Source of the DNA: Labilibacter marinus
Lineage (GTDB): Bacteria > Bacteroidota > Bacteroidia > Bacteroidales > Marinilabiliaceae
Assembly: GCF_001659685.2 (NCBI RefSeq)
Contig: NZ_LXYE02000054.1
Location: 34,524-98,523 of the forward strand
DNA length: 64,000 nt
Reading direction: 5' to 3'
Below the pieces are notes generated by a model. That model had not been told where the DNA came from. It did not search any database and saw only the letters and a program-made list of their open reading frames with translations. The position numbers and the translations under genes were made by a program. Of this stretch, positions 1 to 9,121 are shown in pieces. Numbering within the stretch: the first letter of the stretch is position 1; each line of letters opens with the position of its first letter.

Positions 1-1
1 C

Positions 2-673
2 CTTTGGTACTATAATGTACATGGACCTCATATTGGTCGTAAAGATTTAATTGGAAAGTATGAGGCAAAAGGAATGGATAATAGATATGCCAACTATGGA
101 GCAATGGTTGAAGCCATGGATGAGTCCGTTGGCCGCGTACGAAGTGCTTTAAAAGCTAAAGGTATTTCAGATAACACTGTAGTAATTTTCACCTCTGATC
201 AAGGTGGTTATTTTACCAACTATCCTTTGCGAGGCAAGAAAAATGGAGGGTATACGTTAAACGAAGGTGGAGCTCGTATTCCATTTATTGTGTATTATCC
301 GGGCGTATCAAAACCAGTTAAAATTAACACTCCTATTCAAACATTAGATGTTTATTCTACGCTAGTGGAAATTGCTTCAGGAAAAGACCAAAAAGATCCG
401 CAGGTAAATGGTGTTAGTTTAATGCCGCTAATAAAGGGTGATAATATTGAGGATAGAGATTTATACTTCCATCGTTCATACGAAGATCAGTATGCAGCTG
501 TTATTTCAGGAGATTGGAAATTAATTAAATATCACTCTGGAAACGTTCAATTATATAATGTTGTTAAGGATCCAGGAGAAGTAAGTAATCTTGTTTTTGT
601 ACATCCTCAAAAAACTAAAGAGTTAAAGGACAGATTAGCAGCTTGGGAGAAAGAAGCTGTACCAAGTTATTAA
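2..673 (+). CDS. Sulfatase, C-terminal part (cut by window start)
   Basis: This is the C-terminal part of a type I (formylglycine) sulfatase. The frame is open from base 2 and reads WYYNVHGPHIGR before the first internal Met at 74, so the true start lies upstream of the window. The segment holds the conserved late-sulfatase stretch with FTSDQGG, where the Asp contributes to the metal site and Gln replaces the more usual Asn, and the C-terminal region that closes with a DPGEVSNL motif typical of the family. The catalytic CxPxR motif is not in the window. A second sulfatase and a GH2 enzyme follow on the same strand, which suggests a sulfated-polysaccharide degradation locus. The substrate cannot be read from the sequence. 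Confidence 0.9.
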   Translation, partial: LWYYNVHGPHIGRKDLIGKYEAKGMDNRYANYGAMVEAMDESVGRVRSALKAKGISDNTVVIFTSDQGGYFTNYPLRGKKNGGYTLNEGGARIPFIVYYPGVSKPVKINTPIQTLDVYSTLVEIASGKDQKDPQVNGVSLMPLIKGDNIEDRDLYFHRSYEDQYAAVISGDWKLIKYHSGNVQLYNVVKDPGEVSNLVFVHPQKTKELKDRLAAWEKEAVPSY

Positions 674-817
674 ATAGTATTTGCCCGAAAAGTCTAGTTT
701 CTTCGTTACTTCTTTTTAAAAGCAGTTTTTTACTAAAAAGGACTAACCTTGAACCTAGGCTCTTTAATTCTTGTACTCAAAATAAATAGTTAGATTTTCT
801 ATAGAAATAATTTAATC

Positions 818-2296
818 ATGAAAACATTAATCACCCTAGCATTATCCTTTTTTCTTATTAATACAGCGGTAGCGCAAGATAAACCTAATATTATTTGGCT
901 TATGGCCGAAGATATGAGTGTAGATTTAGCTTGTTATGGAACCAAAGCGGTTAAAACTCCAGTGTTGGATAATATGGCTGCCGAAGGAATTCGTTTCGAC
1001 AATTGTTTTGTAACCAACCCCATTTGTTCACCTAGTCGTTCGGCCATGATGGTGGGTACGCATCAGGTAAAAATAAATGCACATCATCATCGCAGTAATC
1101 GAGATGTGCCTTTAAACGAAAATTACAAACCTTTTACTTATTGGCTTAGAGATGCTGGTTATACTTGCGTTTTAGGTAATCATGCAGTCATGAAAAAAGG
1201 GCGTAAAATTGATTGCAATTTTAAAACAGAAGCTATTGGCGAATGGGATGGAAAAAGCAAGTTTGGCTTGTTTGATAAGTACGATAGATTTGAAAAGGAA
1301 GATCAACCATTCTTTGCTCAAATTCAGTTGGTGGTTACACACAGAGGCGATTGGTGGAATCAAGTACGCCAAGAGTCAAAGCATCCTGTTAATCCGGCTG
1401 AGGTGGAGTTGCCAAAGTTTATGGCCGATCATCCTGTGGTTCGATTAGATTGGGCCAAATATCTCGATCAAGTAGAATATATGGATAATGAAATTGGTAT
1501 GATCTGGAAAGAGTTGGAAGATAAAGGAATGGCCGATAATACCATATTAATTTTTATTGGAGATAATGGTAGATGTAATATTCGCGGTAAAGGTTATCTG
1601 CACGATCCAGGTATGCATATTCCTTGTATTATATATGGTAAGGGAATCGAAAAAGGAAAAGTGCGAAAAGATGTAGTTTCGGCTACTGACTTAACTGCTA
1701 CTGTACTCGATTTTGCTGGAATAAAGGTACCTGATTATATGACCGGAAGCCCTGTGTTTGATAAAAAGTTTAAGCGTGAATATGTATATGGAGCTCGTGA
1801 TTTATGGGATGAGATAGAAGAGGATATTAAAGCGGTGACTTCTGATAAGTGGAAATATATTAGAAATGATAAACCTGAGCAAGCCTTTGATGCACATCAA
1901 GCCTATTTAGAGTTTTACAGACCGGCAGTGCATGTAATGCGTACTTTAAATGAGCAAGGAAAACTCAATGAGCAAGAAAAGTTATTCTTCGCTCAAACAA
2001 AGCCAACGGAGGAATTATACGATTTAGAAAATGATCCGCAAGAGCTAAATAATTTAGCCAGTAACCCCAAGTATAAAAAGGAACTTTTAAAGCTACGCAA
2101 GCAAACCGAAAAGTTTGATGATGAGATGAAACCTGTGGGTGATGATTATAATCCTGTACATCCCAATTCTGTTGATGTAATTGAATGGGTTAAATCGGAA
2201 AGGCCAGAGCTTTATCAAGAAATGTTAGCAGGTGTAGAGATTGGATTTAAAAAGATGGTTACTGAGTATAAAGCATCTCTAAAAAAGAAAAAATAG
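818..2296 (+). CDS. Secreted sulfatase (formylglycine type)
   Basis: The predicted enzyme hydrolyses sulfate esters, probably on a glycan, in the periplasm or at the cell surface. A 20-residue Sec signal peptide ends in AVAQ. The mature protein begins with the metal-binding region (E31, D32), then carries the formylglycine motif C70-S-P-S-R74, a His-rich stretch (AHHHRSNRD near residue 90) and a second metal-binding motif GDNG in the FIGDNGR stretch. At 492 residues it is a normal length for the family. The ATG at 818 is chosen because it directly precedes the signal peptide. A GH2 lipoprotein gene starts 31 bp after the stop, so the two are probably co-transcribed. S1 subfamily and substrate are not assignable by eye. 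Confidence 0.93.
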   Translation: MKTLITLALSFFLINTAVAQDKPNIIWLMAEDMSVDLACYGTKAVKTPVLDNMAAEGIRFDNCFVTNPICSPSRSAMMVGTHQVKINAHHHRSNRDVPLNENYKPFTYWLRDAGYTCVLGNHAVMKKGRKIDCNFKTEAIGEWDGKSKFGLFDKYDRFEKEDQPFFAQIQLVVTHRGDWWNQVRQESKHPVNPAEVELPKFMADHPVVRLDWAKYLDQVEYMDNEIGMIWKELEDKGMADNTILIFIGDNGRCNIRGKGYLHDPGMHIPCIIYGKGIEKGKVRKDVVSATDLTATVLDFAGIKVPDYMTGSPVFDKKFKREYVYGARDLWDEIEEDIKAVTSDKWKYIRNDKPEQAFDAHQAYLEFYRPAVHVMRTLNEQGKLNEQEKLFFAQTKPTEELYDLENDPQELNNLASNPKYKKELLKLRKQTEKFDDEMKPVGDDYNPVHPNSVDVIEWVKSERPELYQEMLAGVEIGFKKMVTEYKASLKKKK

Positions 2297-2327
2297 ACAA
2301 TCTAATAACTATATAAAAGTTAACCTT

Positions 2328-4676
2328 ATGCAAAAATCTACCTATTTGTTGTTGCTCATGGTAAGCATGTTTTTCATGTTTGCTTGCACCAATTCTGTAA
2401 CTAATCGTTATAAAATAAATAGCGATTGGAAGTTTAAGTTATTAGAAGAAGCTGAAATTAATGAGGAGGAATTCTCTAAAAAAAGTTATGATGATACCAG
2501 TTGGGAAGATGTAAGTTTACCTCACACTGCCCATATCGAACCTCTGTTGGTCAATAATCAATGGCAAGGTACATGCTGGTATCGCAAAGCCTTTGAGATT
2601 CCTTCTGCCATGCAAAATAAACAGGTGGTTATTGAGTTAGAAGCAGCTATGAATCATTCCAAAATATGGATTAACGGCCACAAGGTTAGTATTCATCAAG
2701 GCGGATATTTACCAGTTGTTTTGGATATTTCTGAATTTGTTGTGTTCGGACAAAAGAACATTATGGCTGTTCGATTAAACAATACAGATAATGCCATTAC
2801 TGGTCCCAAACCTATGCATAAGTTAGATTTTAACATGTATGGAGGTTTGTATCGAAATGCTTGGATAAGCTATAAAGAAAAGATACATATATCACATCCT
2901 GTAATTGCGCAAAAAACTGCAGGAGGTGGTGTTTTTATTACAACTTCGCAGGTTTCCAAAAAGCAATCTTTAGTTCATGTAAAATCTCATATAGTTAATA
3001 CTGAAGAGTATGATATTAAAGTTCAGGTGGTTAACACCATTTTATGGAATAACCAAGTAGTAAAAAAACATGAATCTTCCATCATTTTGCTAGAGGCAGG
3101 ATCGAGTATTGATCCGGTTGGAGATATAAAGCTAAACAATCCACGACTCTGGAGTCCATCGCATCCAAACCTATACCATATGGAAACAAAGGTTTTGGTA
3201 GATGGGAGTGAGGTAGATAAACAAACAGATAGATTTGGAATTAGAGAGTTTACTTTTATTGATAATGATTTGTACGTAAATGGCGAAAAGACATTTCTTA
3301 GGGGTGTAAATCGTCATCAAGAATATCCATTTATTGGTTATGCTCTGTCGGATAATGCACAATACCGTGATGCCAAAAAAATTAAGGATGCAGGTTTCGA
3401 TTATGTGCGTTTGTCTCATTATCCGCAGTCACCTGCTTTTATGGATGCCTGCGATGAATTGGGTTTAATTGTTATTGATGCTATTTTAGGTTGGCAATAT
3501 TATTTAGATAATGATGATTTTAGGGAATATTGTTATCGTTCGGCAAAGGAGTTAATTTATAGAGATCGAAATCATCCATGTGTATTAGCCTGGGAAGTTT
3601 CGTTAAACGAAACGCAAATGCCCATTTTTTTTATGGAGAAATTGCATGACATTGTACATCGTGAATTCCCAAGTGAAACAACTTATTCGTGTGGTTGGAA
3701 GGATGATGTATACGATATTTATCTACAAGCACGTCAGCATCGTATTATGCATCCGCATCATCTAAAAGATAAACCATATGTGGTTTCTGAGTATGGCGAT
3801 TGGGAGTATTACTCGAGTAATGCAGGCCTTAATCAGCATAAGCTGGATAAACAGTTGCGTTACGAAACAAGTAGCAGACAATTTAGGCGATATGGTGAAA
3901 AACGATTGATGCAGCAATCTAAGAACGTACAAGAAGCGCATAACGATAATTTTAATACACCTGCTTTTGCAGATGGATATTGGGTGATGTATGATTACAA
4001 TAGAGGTTATCATGATGATATAGAAGCATCGGGTATCATGGATATTTTCCGACTACCAAAATTTGCTTATTATTTCTACCAAAGTCAGCAAAGTCCTGAG
4101 CAAAATACAGTTTTAAATATTGCCTCTTACTGGAATAAAGAGTCCTGTTTAGATGTTAAAGTTTATAGCAATTGTGATAATGTTTCTTTGTATTTAAATG
4201 ATGAGTTGATTGCTGATCAACAACCAGATGGTGATTCTGTATCTAATCACTTATCGCATCCGCCTTTTACTTTTAAGGTGCCGAGCTTTGTTCCTGGTAC
4301 GTTAAAGGCCATTGGTAAAATTAATGGTCAGGTGGTTAAAGAAACCATTGTTAATACACCTGGTCAAGCAGTAGCTTTAAAAGTTTGGTTAGATGAAAGC
4401 GGAAAACAAGCTGAAGCCGCGTGTAACGATGTACTGTTTTTATATATTGCCGCAGTAGATAATAATGGCACCATTATTCCTGATTTTGATGGACTGATAG
4501 AATTGGAGCATAATTTAGAAATAGAGGTGATGAATGTTGGAGAAATTAAAGCTGAAGCCGGCATAGCCACAGCGCTTATAAAAATAGGTAATAAAGCAAA
4601 GAGTGTAAATGTTAAGGCATCATCTGAAGGATTGAAATCAAATCAATTAACATTTGAAGTTCTCCGTAATAATTAA
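2328..4676 (+). CDS. Glycoside hydrolase family 2 lipoprotein
   Basis: This is a family 2 glycoside hydrolase (beta-galactosidase/beta-glucuronidase type) and probably an exo-acting enzyme in glycan breakdown. A lipoprotein signal ends in the lipobox MFAC with Cys20, so it is likely anchored in the outer membrane or periplasm. The N-terminal sugar-binding domain (about 35-190) contains WYRKAFEIP and IWINGHKV. An immunoglobulin-like domain follows, then the TIM barrel. The predicted acid/base is E428 in the SLNE motif and the nucleophile is E488 in VVSEYGDW. A C-terminal beta-sandwich covers about 600-782. The family's usual GNE motif is LNE here. It lies just downstream of the sulfatase at 818, which supports a joint role. 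Exact specificity is unknown. Confidence 0.9.
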   Translation: MQKSTYLLLLMVSMFFMFACTNSVTNRYKINSDWKFKLLEEAEINEEEFSKKSYDDTSWEDVSLPHTAHIEPLLVNNQWQGTCWYRKAFEIPSAMQNKQVVIELEAAMNHSKIWINGHKVSIHQGGYLPVVLDISEFVVFGQKNIMAVRLNNTDNAITGPKPMHKLDFNMYGGLYRNAWISYKEKIHISHPVIAQKTAGGGVFITTSQVSKKQSLVHVKSHIVNTEEYDIKVQVVNTILWNNQVVKKHESSIILLEAGSSIDPVGDIKLNNPRLWSPSHPNLYHMETKVLVDGSEVDKQTDRFGIREFTFIDNDLYVNGEKTFLRGVNRHQEYPFIGYALSDNAQYRDAKKIKDAGFDYVRLSHYPQSPAFMDACDELGLIVIDAILGWQYYLDNDDFREYCYRSAKELIYRDRNHPCVLAWEVSLNETQMPIFFMEKLHDIVHREFPSETTYSCGWKDDVYDIYLQARQHRIMHPHHLKDKPYVVSEYGDWEYYSSNAGLNQHKLDKQLRYETSSRQFRRYGEKRLMQQSKNVQEAHNDNFNTPAFADGYWVMYDYNRGYHDDIEASGIMDIFRLPKFAYYFYQSQQSPEQNTVLNIASYWNKESCLDVKVYSNCDNVSLYLNDELIADQQPDGDSVSNHLSHPPFTFKVPSFVPGTLKAIGKINGQVVKETIVNTPGQAVALKVWLDESGKQAEAACNDVLFLYIAAVDNNGTIIPDFDGLIELEHNLEIEVMNVGEIKAEAGIATALIKIGNKAKSVNVKASSEGLKSNQLTFEVLRNN

Positions 4677-4800
4677 TAAGCAGACTGTATTGTGTTGTAA
4701 TAGAGTGTTTTGTGTAGATTTGGCTGTTTTGAATAAAAATGTCAATTAGTTAAATCTTAAATAATGTTTACATATTTTCACATTTGTACTGAAATTTTAA

Positions 4801-4832
4801 TAGTTTTGTGACATAGTTTTATAGTTGTCACA
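4801..4832 (+). promoter_or_regulatory. Promoter -7 box and dyad operator before the 33-codon gene
   Basis: TAGTTTTG at 4801-4808 fits the Bacteroidota -7 consensus TAnnTTTG. It runs directly into a perfect inverted repeat, TGTGACA (4807-4813) and TGTCACA (4826-4832), separated by 12 bp. This position around the expected transcription start suits a repressor site. The rest of the 373-bp gap between 4677 and 5049 holds the mini-gene and its terminator. A TTTG at 4783-4786 is closer than the usual -33 spacing, so the -33 element is unclear. Confidence 0.45.
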
Positions 4833-4851
4833 TAAAAATTAAGATTTACTT

Positions 4852-4953
4852 ATGAGCATAGTTGGTATTATTGCTATTACTGTAGGAATTGTAATTGTAC
4901 ATCGAGAGAGAATCAGATTAATTAGAGAATTAAATGCTACAGAAGGCATCTAG
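4852..4953 (+). CDS. 33-residue single-span membrane peptide
   Basis: This is a small open frame of 33 codons. The peptide has one hydrophobic helix (MSIVGIIAITVGIVIV) followed by a basic amphipathic tail (HRERIRLIRELNATEGI), so an inner-membrane peptide with a cytoplasmic helix is expected. It has a promoter-like box and dyad operator just upstream and a 20-bp perfect stem terminator 43 bp downstream, which is what makes this short ORF believable. A shifted frame near the stop reads HLDDLKREVN, so the gene may once have been longer, giving a PspB-like layout of one helix plus coiled coil. No family is assigned. Confidence 0.45.
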   Translation: MSIVGIIAITVGIVIVHRERIRLIRELNATEGI

Positions 4954-4995
4954 ATGATTTGAAAAGAGAAGTGAATTGAACTTAAAAGAGACTCT

Positions 4996-5040
4996 AAAAG
5001 CAAAAGCTCCTAAACGAATAGTTTAGGAGCTTTTGCTTTT
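4996..5040. terminator. Strong bidirectional terminator
   Basis: A perfect 20-bp stem (4996-5015 with 5021-5040) closes a 5-base GAATA loop. The arms carry A/T runs at their outer ends, so it can act in both directions. It lies between the 33-codon gene (+) and the DUF3857 gene (-). Confidence 0.9.
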
Positions 5041-5049
5041 TATATATTT

Positions 5050-6948
5050 CTAATTTATCTTTTTAAGAATAGCCAGCGCATTATCATTTTTTTGTACTTG
5101 TTTATAAAAGTCAATAAAATCATCATACTCACTAGCAGGGTATACACCACTATTTAATTCCAGATATCTATTGTAAATTAATTTATTATCCACCACTTCA
5201 GTTTCCGCTATATACGTACCATACTTACTTTCCATATTCACTTTATTGGGAAGTACTTCGATATTAAAGTTTTCAGGAATAATATATGTGATAGAATCCT
5301 GATAACAGCTTTCTGATTTTTTATAAATATCGAAAGTTCGATCCTTAACCTTGCTGGGGATTTTATTCCACTTGCTAGCCAAATTGACTGGCAAGAATAA
5401 TCTCGATCCGCTTTTAGAGGCGTAGTTCGGAAGCGATAGATTTATTTCTTCACTTAATTTAGGTTTACTGCAATTAACAGAATTCAATGAGAAATTATCT
5501 ATCTTAAAATTAGGGATGTTAAAATCCTTATATAAAAGCTTTAATTGTTCTTCTTTGTCTTCAACGGCTAACCTGTGTTTATCATCATATTGTAGGCCTG
5601 TATACTCCGACTGTAGTTTTGCAGAGCACGTTCCCGTTTCTGTTATTTGTACCTCTGCTGTTCTAATTACCTTATTTAGTTTTTTATTATACTTAGGAGT
5701 CTTGGTTAATACACCTCCATTTTCGGTAATTAACAAAACATGTCTGTTATCCGTAAAGTCACCCAAAAATCCACAAGGCATAGTTTGGCTGGTACATTCT
5801 AGCCAAGTGGTATCTTGCTCCATTGGTACGCATAAAATAATATGATTAGATTGATGGCAAATAAATTCAGGATCAAAATCATATTTATAAGGACCTGCTT
5901 TTATGACTGCATAGTTCGATTTTATTCCAGCATATTTTAACATGCTATACATGTAGTTTGATAGCGCTTTACAATCGCCATAACCATTTTCAGAAACAGA
6001 AGTGGCTGAGTGTGGCTGTATTCCACCAATACCAACAGATATATTTACATACCTTGTATGCGATTGCATATATTTATATAAAGCTTCTACTTTCTCAGTA
6101 TCAGTATTACATTTTTCAAGAATAGCATCAATGTCTGCCAAACGATCATCGGGTAGTTCATCTCGTCCTTTATTGATTAATGCTATAAAATCACCAAATT
6201 CTTTCCAAGAAGCGGTAGAACCTTCATAATTGTCATATTTGAACTTTTCTAATCTCACTCTAACAAATGGTCTGAAATTTTCAAATGAAGGCCTGTATGG
6301 TTCATATTCGTATGCAAGAGCATTTTTTAACTCCCAATTGATTGAGTTTTCTGATTCGGTTTTACTTATACTATCATTGAAATTATAATCCTTATGGTGC
6401 AATTTAATTCCAGAAGTATTTTTAACCGAAAAAGTGCTTTTTTCAATAGATAAATTATCGCCTGGTATTGGTCGCCAATCGTTAATACCATAGGTGTTAT
6501 TCTCTTCGTATACTACTTTGTATTCAATGGTATATGGATACTTTTTTTCAACAGGCTGTAGATAAAGCATTCTAATGCCCGAGTAGGAGGTACCGTATGA
6601 GTCATAGCTTACATCTTCCCATTCGCTGCGCCCCCATTTGTTTATCTGGGTACCCAAGGAATTATACATTCTTGCGCTAATTTCAACAATGCGTTTATTT
6701 TTATTATACCAATATCCATCCCATGCTTTCTTTTTTCCTTTGTAGTTTAATACAGTAATAGCTTTAGTTATGGTAGTTCTGGTATTTGAAATAGATTTTA
6801 TTTCAACTTTTATATCCTCATGACGAACAACAGCATAAGCATTGGTTTTTAAAGTATCGGAAATTAAAAAAGTGGGATACTTAAGCTCTTTCGCTTGCGC
6901 AGAAACTAAAGAGAGGAATGTAATTATTAAAACGAGTGTTATACGCAT
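5050..6948 (-). CDS. DUF3857/transglutaminase-like exported protein
   Basis: This exported 632-aa protein has an N-terminal DUF3857 beta domain (about 30-220) followed by a transglutaminase-like papain-fold domain. A signal peptide ends near SAQAKE. The fold's Cys is present (C326 in GYGDCKA) and its His lies in SNHIILCV. The acidic position reads WLECTSQ, so Glu stands where classic enzymes have Asp. A C-terminal beta region (about 500-632) follows. Members are periplasmic or surface-located and their substrates are mostly unknown. The paralogue at 7025 is 76 bp upstream on the same strand, and a DUF6786-type gene precedes that, so the three may form one unit ending at the terminator at 4996-5040. 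Confidence 0.85.
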   Translation of the reverse strand: MRITLVLIITFLSLVSAQAKELKYPTFLISDTLKTNAYAVVRHEDIKVEIKSISNTRTTITKAITVLNYKGKKKAWDGYWYNKNKRIVEISARMYNSLGTQINKWGRSEWEDVSYDSYGTSYSGIRMLYLQPVEKKYPYTIEYKVVYEENNTYGINDWRPIPGDNLSIEKSTFSVKNTSGIKLHHKDYNFNDSISKTESENSINWELKNALAYEYEPYRPSFENFRPFVRVRLEKFKYDNYEGSTASWKEFGDFIALINKGRDELPDDRLADIDAILEKCNTDTEKVEALYKYMQSHTRYVNISVGIGGIQPHSATSVSENGYGDCKALSNYMYSMLKYAGIKSNYAVIKAGPYKYDFDPEFICHQSNHIILCVPMEQDTTWLECTSQTMPCGFLGDFTDNRHVLLITENGGVLTKTPKYNKKLNKVIRTAEVQITETGTCSAKLQSEYTGLQYDDKHRLAVEDKEEQLKLLYKDFNIPNFKIDNFSLNSVNCSKPKLSEEINLSLPNYASKSGSRLFLPVNLASKWNKIPSKVKDRTFDIYKKSESCYQDSITYIIPENFNIEVLPNKVNMESKYGTYIAETEVVDNKLIYNRYLELNSGVYPASEYDDFIDFYKQVQKNDNALAILKKIN

Positions 6949-7024
6949 GGGATAGGGTTTTAATTAAAAATAGGTTCAGTCCTTCATATAAAGAACCAAA
7001 CCTATATATGTTTATAACGAATGC

Positions 7025-9049
7025 TTAAATCTTTTTAAGCACTACTTGTTCAGCTTCTTTAGTAACAATCATTTCATTAAATTTCCTTAAGTCTGGATAT
7101 TCGTTGCCAGGGAAAATTGTTTGATTAATCATGTATTGGTTAGTCAACTGAATAGTTCTTCCTTGTGTAGCTGTAACAAATATATATTTGGCCGAGTTAT
7201 TTGGCAATGCCATCACTAATTTCTCAGGTAATTCATCAATTTCATAACCTTCTGGTATGGTGATTCTTATTATAAATTGTTTTTTAATAGGGAAGTTATA
7301 ATCCACTGGATAAGTTCTTTCTTCACGCTTAAAAATATTCTCAATAGCACGACTAAAAAGTTTTGGATTTAAGAAAACCATATCGCCTGCCTGATTAATA
7401 CGGTTAGTAAGCTTAATTTTACTTTTTAATACAACTGGTTTAGTAATACTATCTAAATCTTGAATTTCAAATTCAGTCAATTCGGCATCTTTATATCTCT
7501 TCTCGAGGATATCAATAAACTCCTCTTCGTTTTCCTTCGATTTGTAATTTCTTCTAAATTTAACTGCAGCATAATTCTCGGCCTTATAGGTGATGTTTCC
7601 ATTTAAATTAAATTCTTCATCCATAATTAGGTTGGCCATATACATTTCCTTATTTGGAATATTACTGTACAAATCTACCCAGTCACCCATACCATTTCTG
7701 ACTAATCGGCCTCTTCCATTTAAACACTTTGCAGGAAGTAAGTTATACGGACAGTTAGACTCAGTAGCATCCATCAATAGATATTTTCCGTCAATATTGA
7801 CGGCGACAATTACGTGGTTAAACTGAGTTAGGCTAACTAAACCAGGTCGAATCATTCCGTGGTTTCGGGTACTTGTAATGACAGGGTAAGCATCTAATCC
7901 AATTTTTTTACATAGAGCAACCAAGTTAAGATTAATATCACCTGAATTCCCTTTTTCATCCATGTAGGCTTTACGAATTGTTTTATTGGCATCAAGACTA
8001 TGACTTTTATTCCATAACATATGATGATTAATATGTTGGTATGCCATACAGGCTTTTTGTTCGTCAGATATACTTTTAGATGAAATACTTGTAGCAATAT
8101 CTTTTAAGTGGCCATCATTTTTTAAGGTTAAACCAAAATTGTCATCATCAAGCAATGTTTTATTAATACTTGACCAATCTTTAGTATAACTTTTGTAGGT
8201 GCTCCAAGGGTATTTTGTAGACCTCAACTCAAACTGAATAGAAGATAAATAATCTTGAGGAGTAGTAATTAAAGGTTCGTTTTTAAAGGCAGGTACACTA
8301 TCCGCAATATATTTCATGTGGGTTACCTTAGCTTCAAGTTCGTGCGTTTGTCCTGCTGTTCTACCATTTTGATCGATGGTAGCACTGGTTCTAAAGCTAA
8401 ATTTTTCGTGAGTGGTACGTTCAGTTTTATTGATATGAACATACCCTTCCATCCAGTTTTTATAATCATACCACTCAATTACATCGGCTAAGTATTCTGA
8501 ATGAATTGTTGGAATATCTGATTGGAAATACCAATTACGCAGGTTGAAAATAAAGGGACTTTGAACGAGGTAGGATAATTCAATAATTGACCCTTCCTTA
8601 ACATCAGGCATTGTTATTTTTACGATGTTGTGCGATTTATCCAGTTCGTCTCTGATGATTTGTTTACTGGAAAGTTTTGTTTTTTCCAGTTTTCCATCTT
8701 TCATGTTATAAACAGCGCCTTTTATGCTATTTACTTTTTCTTCGCCTCCTGAGTATGATTTATAAAGGAAAATCTTAAAGTTTCCTTTGTCAAAAGCTTC
8801 TTTATCAAACACTTTAATTCTAATGTGTTTCTCAAATTTCATAAAGATGTCTTCAGCGGTAATTTCGAAGAAAGTATGTCCCATATCAGCAAGTACAACT
8901 GCACTGGCATTACTGTCATTGGGGCAGACGGTCATATCTATTTCTTCTTGAGATATTTTGCCGTACTTCATGTAGGCTTTAGCAGCTAGGGCGTTGGTTG
9001 TGATTAAAGAAATGCACGCAATTAGTGCAATAGATCTTAGTTTAAGCAT
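7025..9049 (-). CDS. DUF3857/transglutaminase-like protein lacking the catalytic Cys
   Basis: This is a paralogue of the gene at 5050: 674 aa, with a signal peptide ending near ALAA, a DUF3857 domain at about 50-250, a transglutaminase-like core at about 330-460 and a C-terminal DUF3858-like beta domain. The core motif reads GNSGDINL with Ser369 where an active enzyme has Cys. FNHVIVAV and LLMDATE keep the His and Asp positions. Ser at this site is seen in other Bacteroidota members (from memory), so the domain is probably a binding or structural module rather than an active transglutaminase. Tandem placement with a Cys-containing paralogue suggests a working pair. Confidence 0.85.
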   Translation of the reverse strand: MLKLRSIALIACISLITTNALAAKAYMKYGKISQEEIDMTVCPNDSNASAVVLADMGHTFFEITAEDIFMKFEKHIRIKVFDKEAFDKGNFKIFLYKSYSGGEEKVNSIKGAVYNMKDGKLEKTKLSSKQIIRDELDKSHNIVKITMPDVKEGSIIELSYLVQSPFIFNLRNWYFQSDIPTIHSEYLADVIEWYDYKNWMEGYVHINKTERTTHEKFSFRTSATIDQNGRTAGQTHELEAKVTHMKYIADSVPAFKNEPLITTPQDYLSSIQFELRSTKYPWSTYKSYTKDWSSINKTLLDDDNFGLTLKNDGHLKDIATSISSKSISDEQKACMAYQHINHHMLWNKSHSLDANKTIRKAYMDEKGNSGDINLNLVALCKKIGLDAYPVITSTRNHGMIRPGLVSLTQFNHVIVAVNIDGKYLLMDATESNCPYNLLPAKCLNGRGRLVRNGMGDWVDLYSNIPNKEMYMANLIMDEEFNLNGNITYKAENYAAVKFRRNYKSKENEEEFIDILEKRYKDAELTEFEIQDLDSITKPVVLKSKIKLTNRINQAGDMVFLNPKLFSRAIENIFKREERTYPVDYNFPIKKQFIIRITIPEGYEIDELPEKLVMALPNNSAKYIFVTATQGRTIQLTNQYMINQTIFPGNEYPDLRKFNEMIVTKEAEQVVLKKI

Positions 9050-9121
9050 GGTTAAATAATTAAGTTAGTTCTAGTGTTTCGCAACTAATATAAATATTTT
9101 TCCATTTAAAATGGTTTTAAA

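Noticed and set aside
7590..7826. Plus-strand ORFs inside minus genes (also 5516-5845, 6002-6229, 9606-9824, 29523-29750 and others)
   Set aside because: They are frame shadows of confidently assigned genes.
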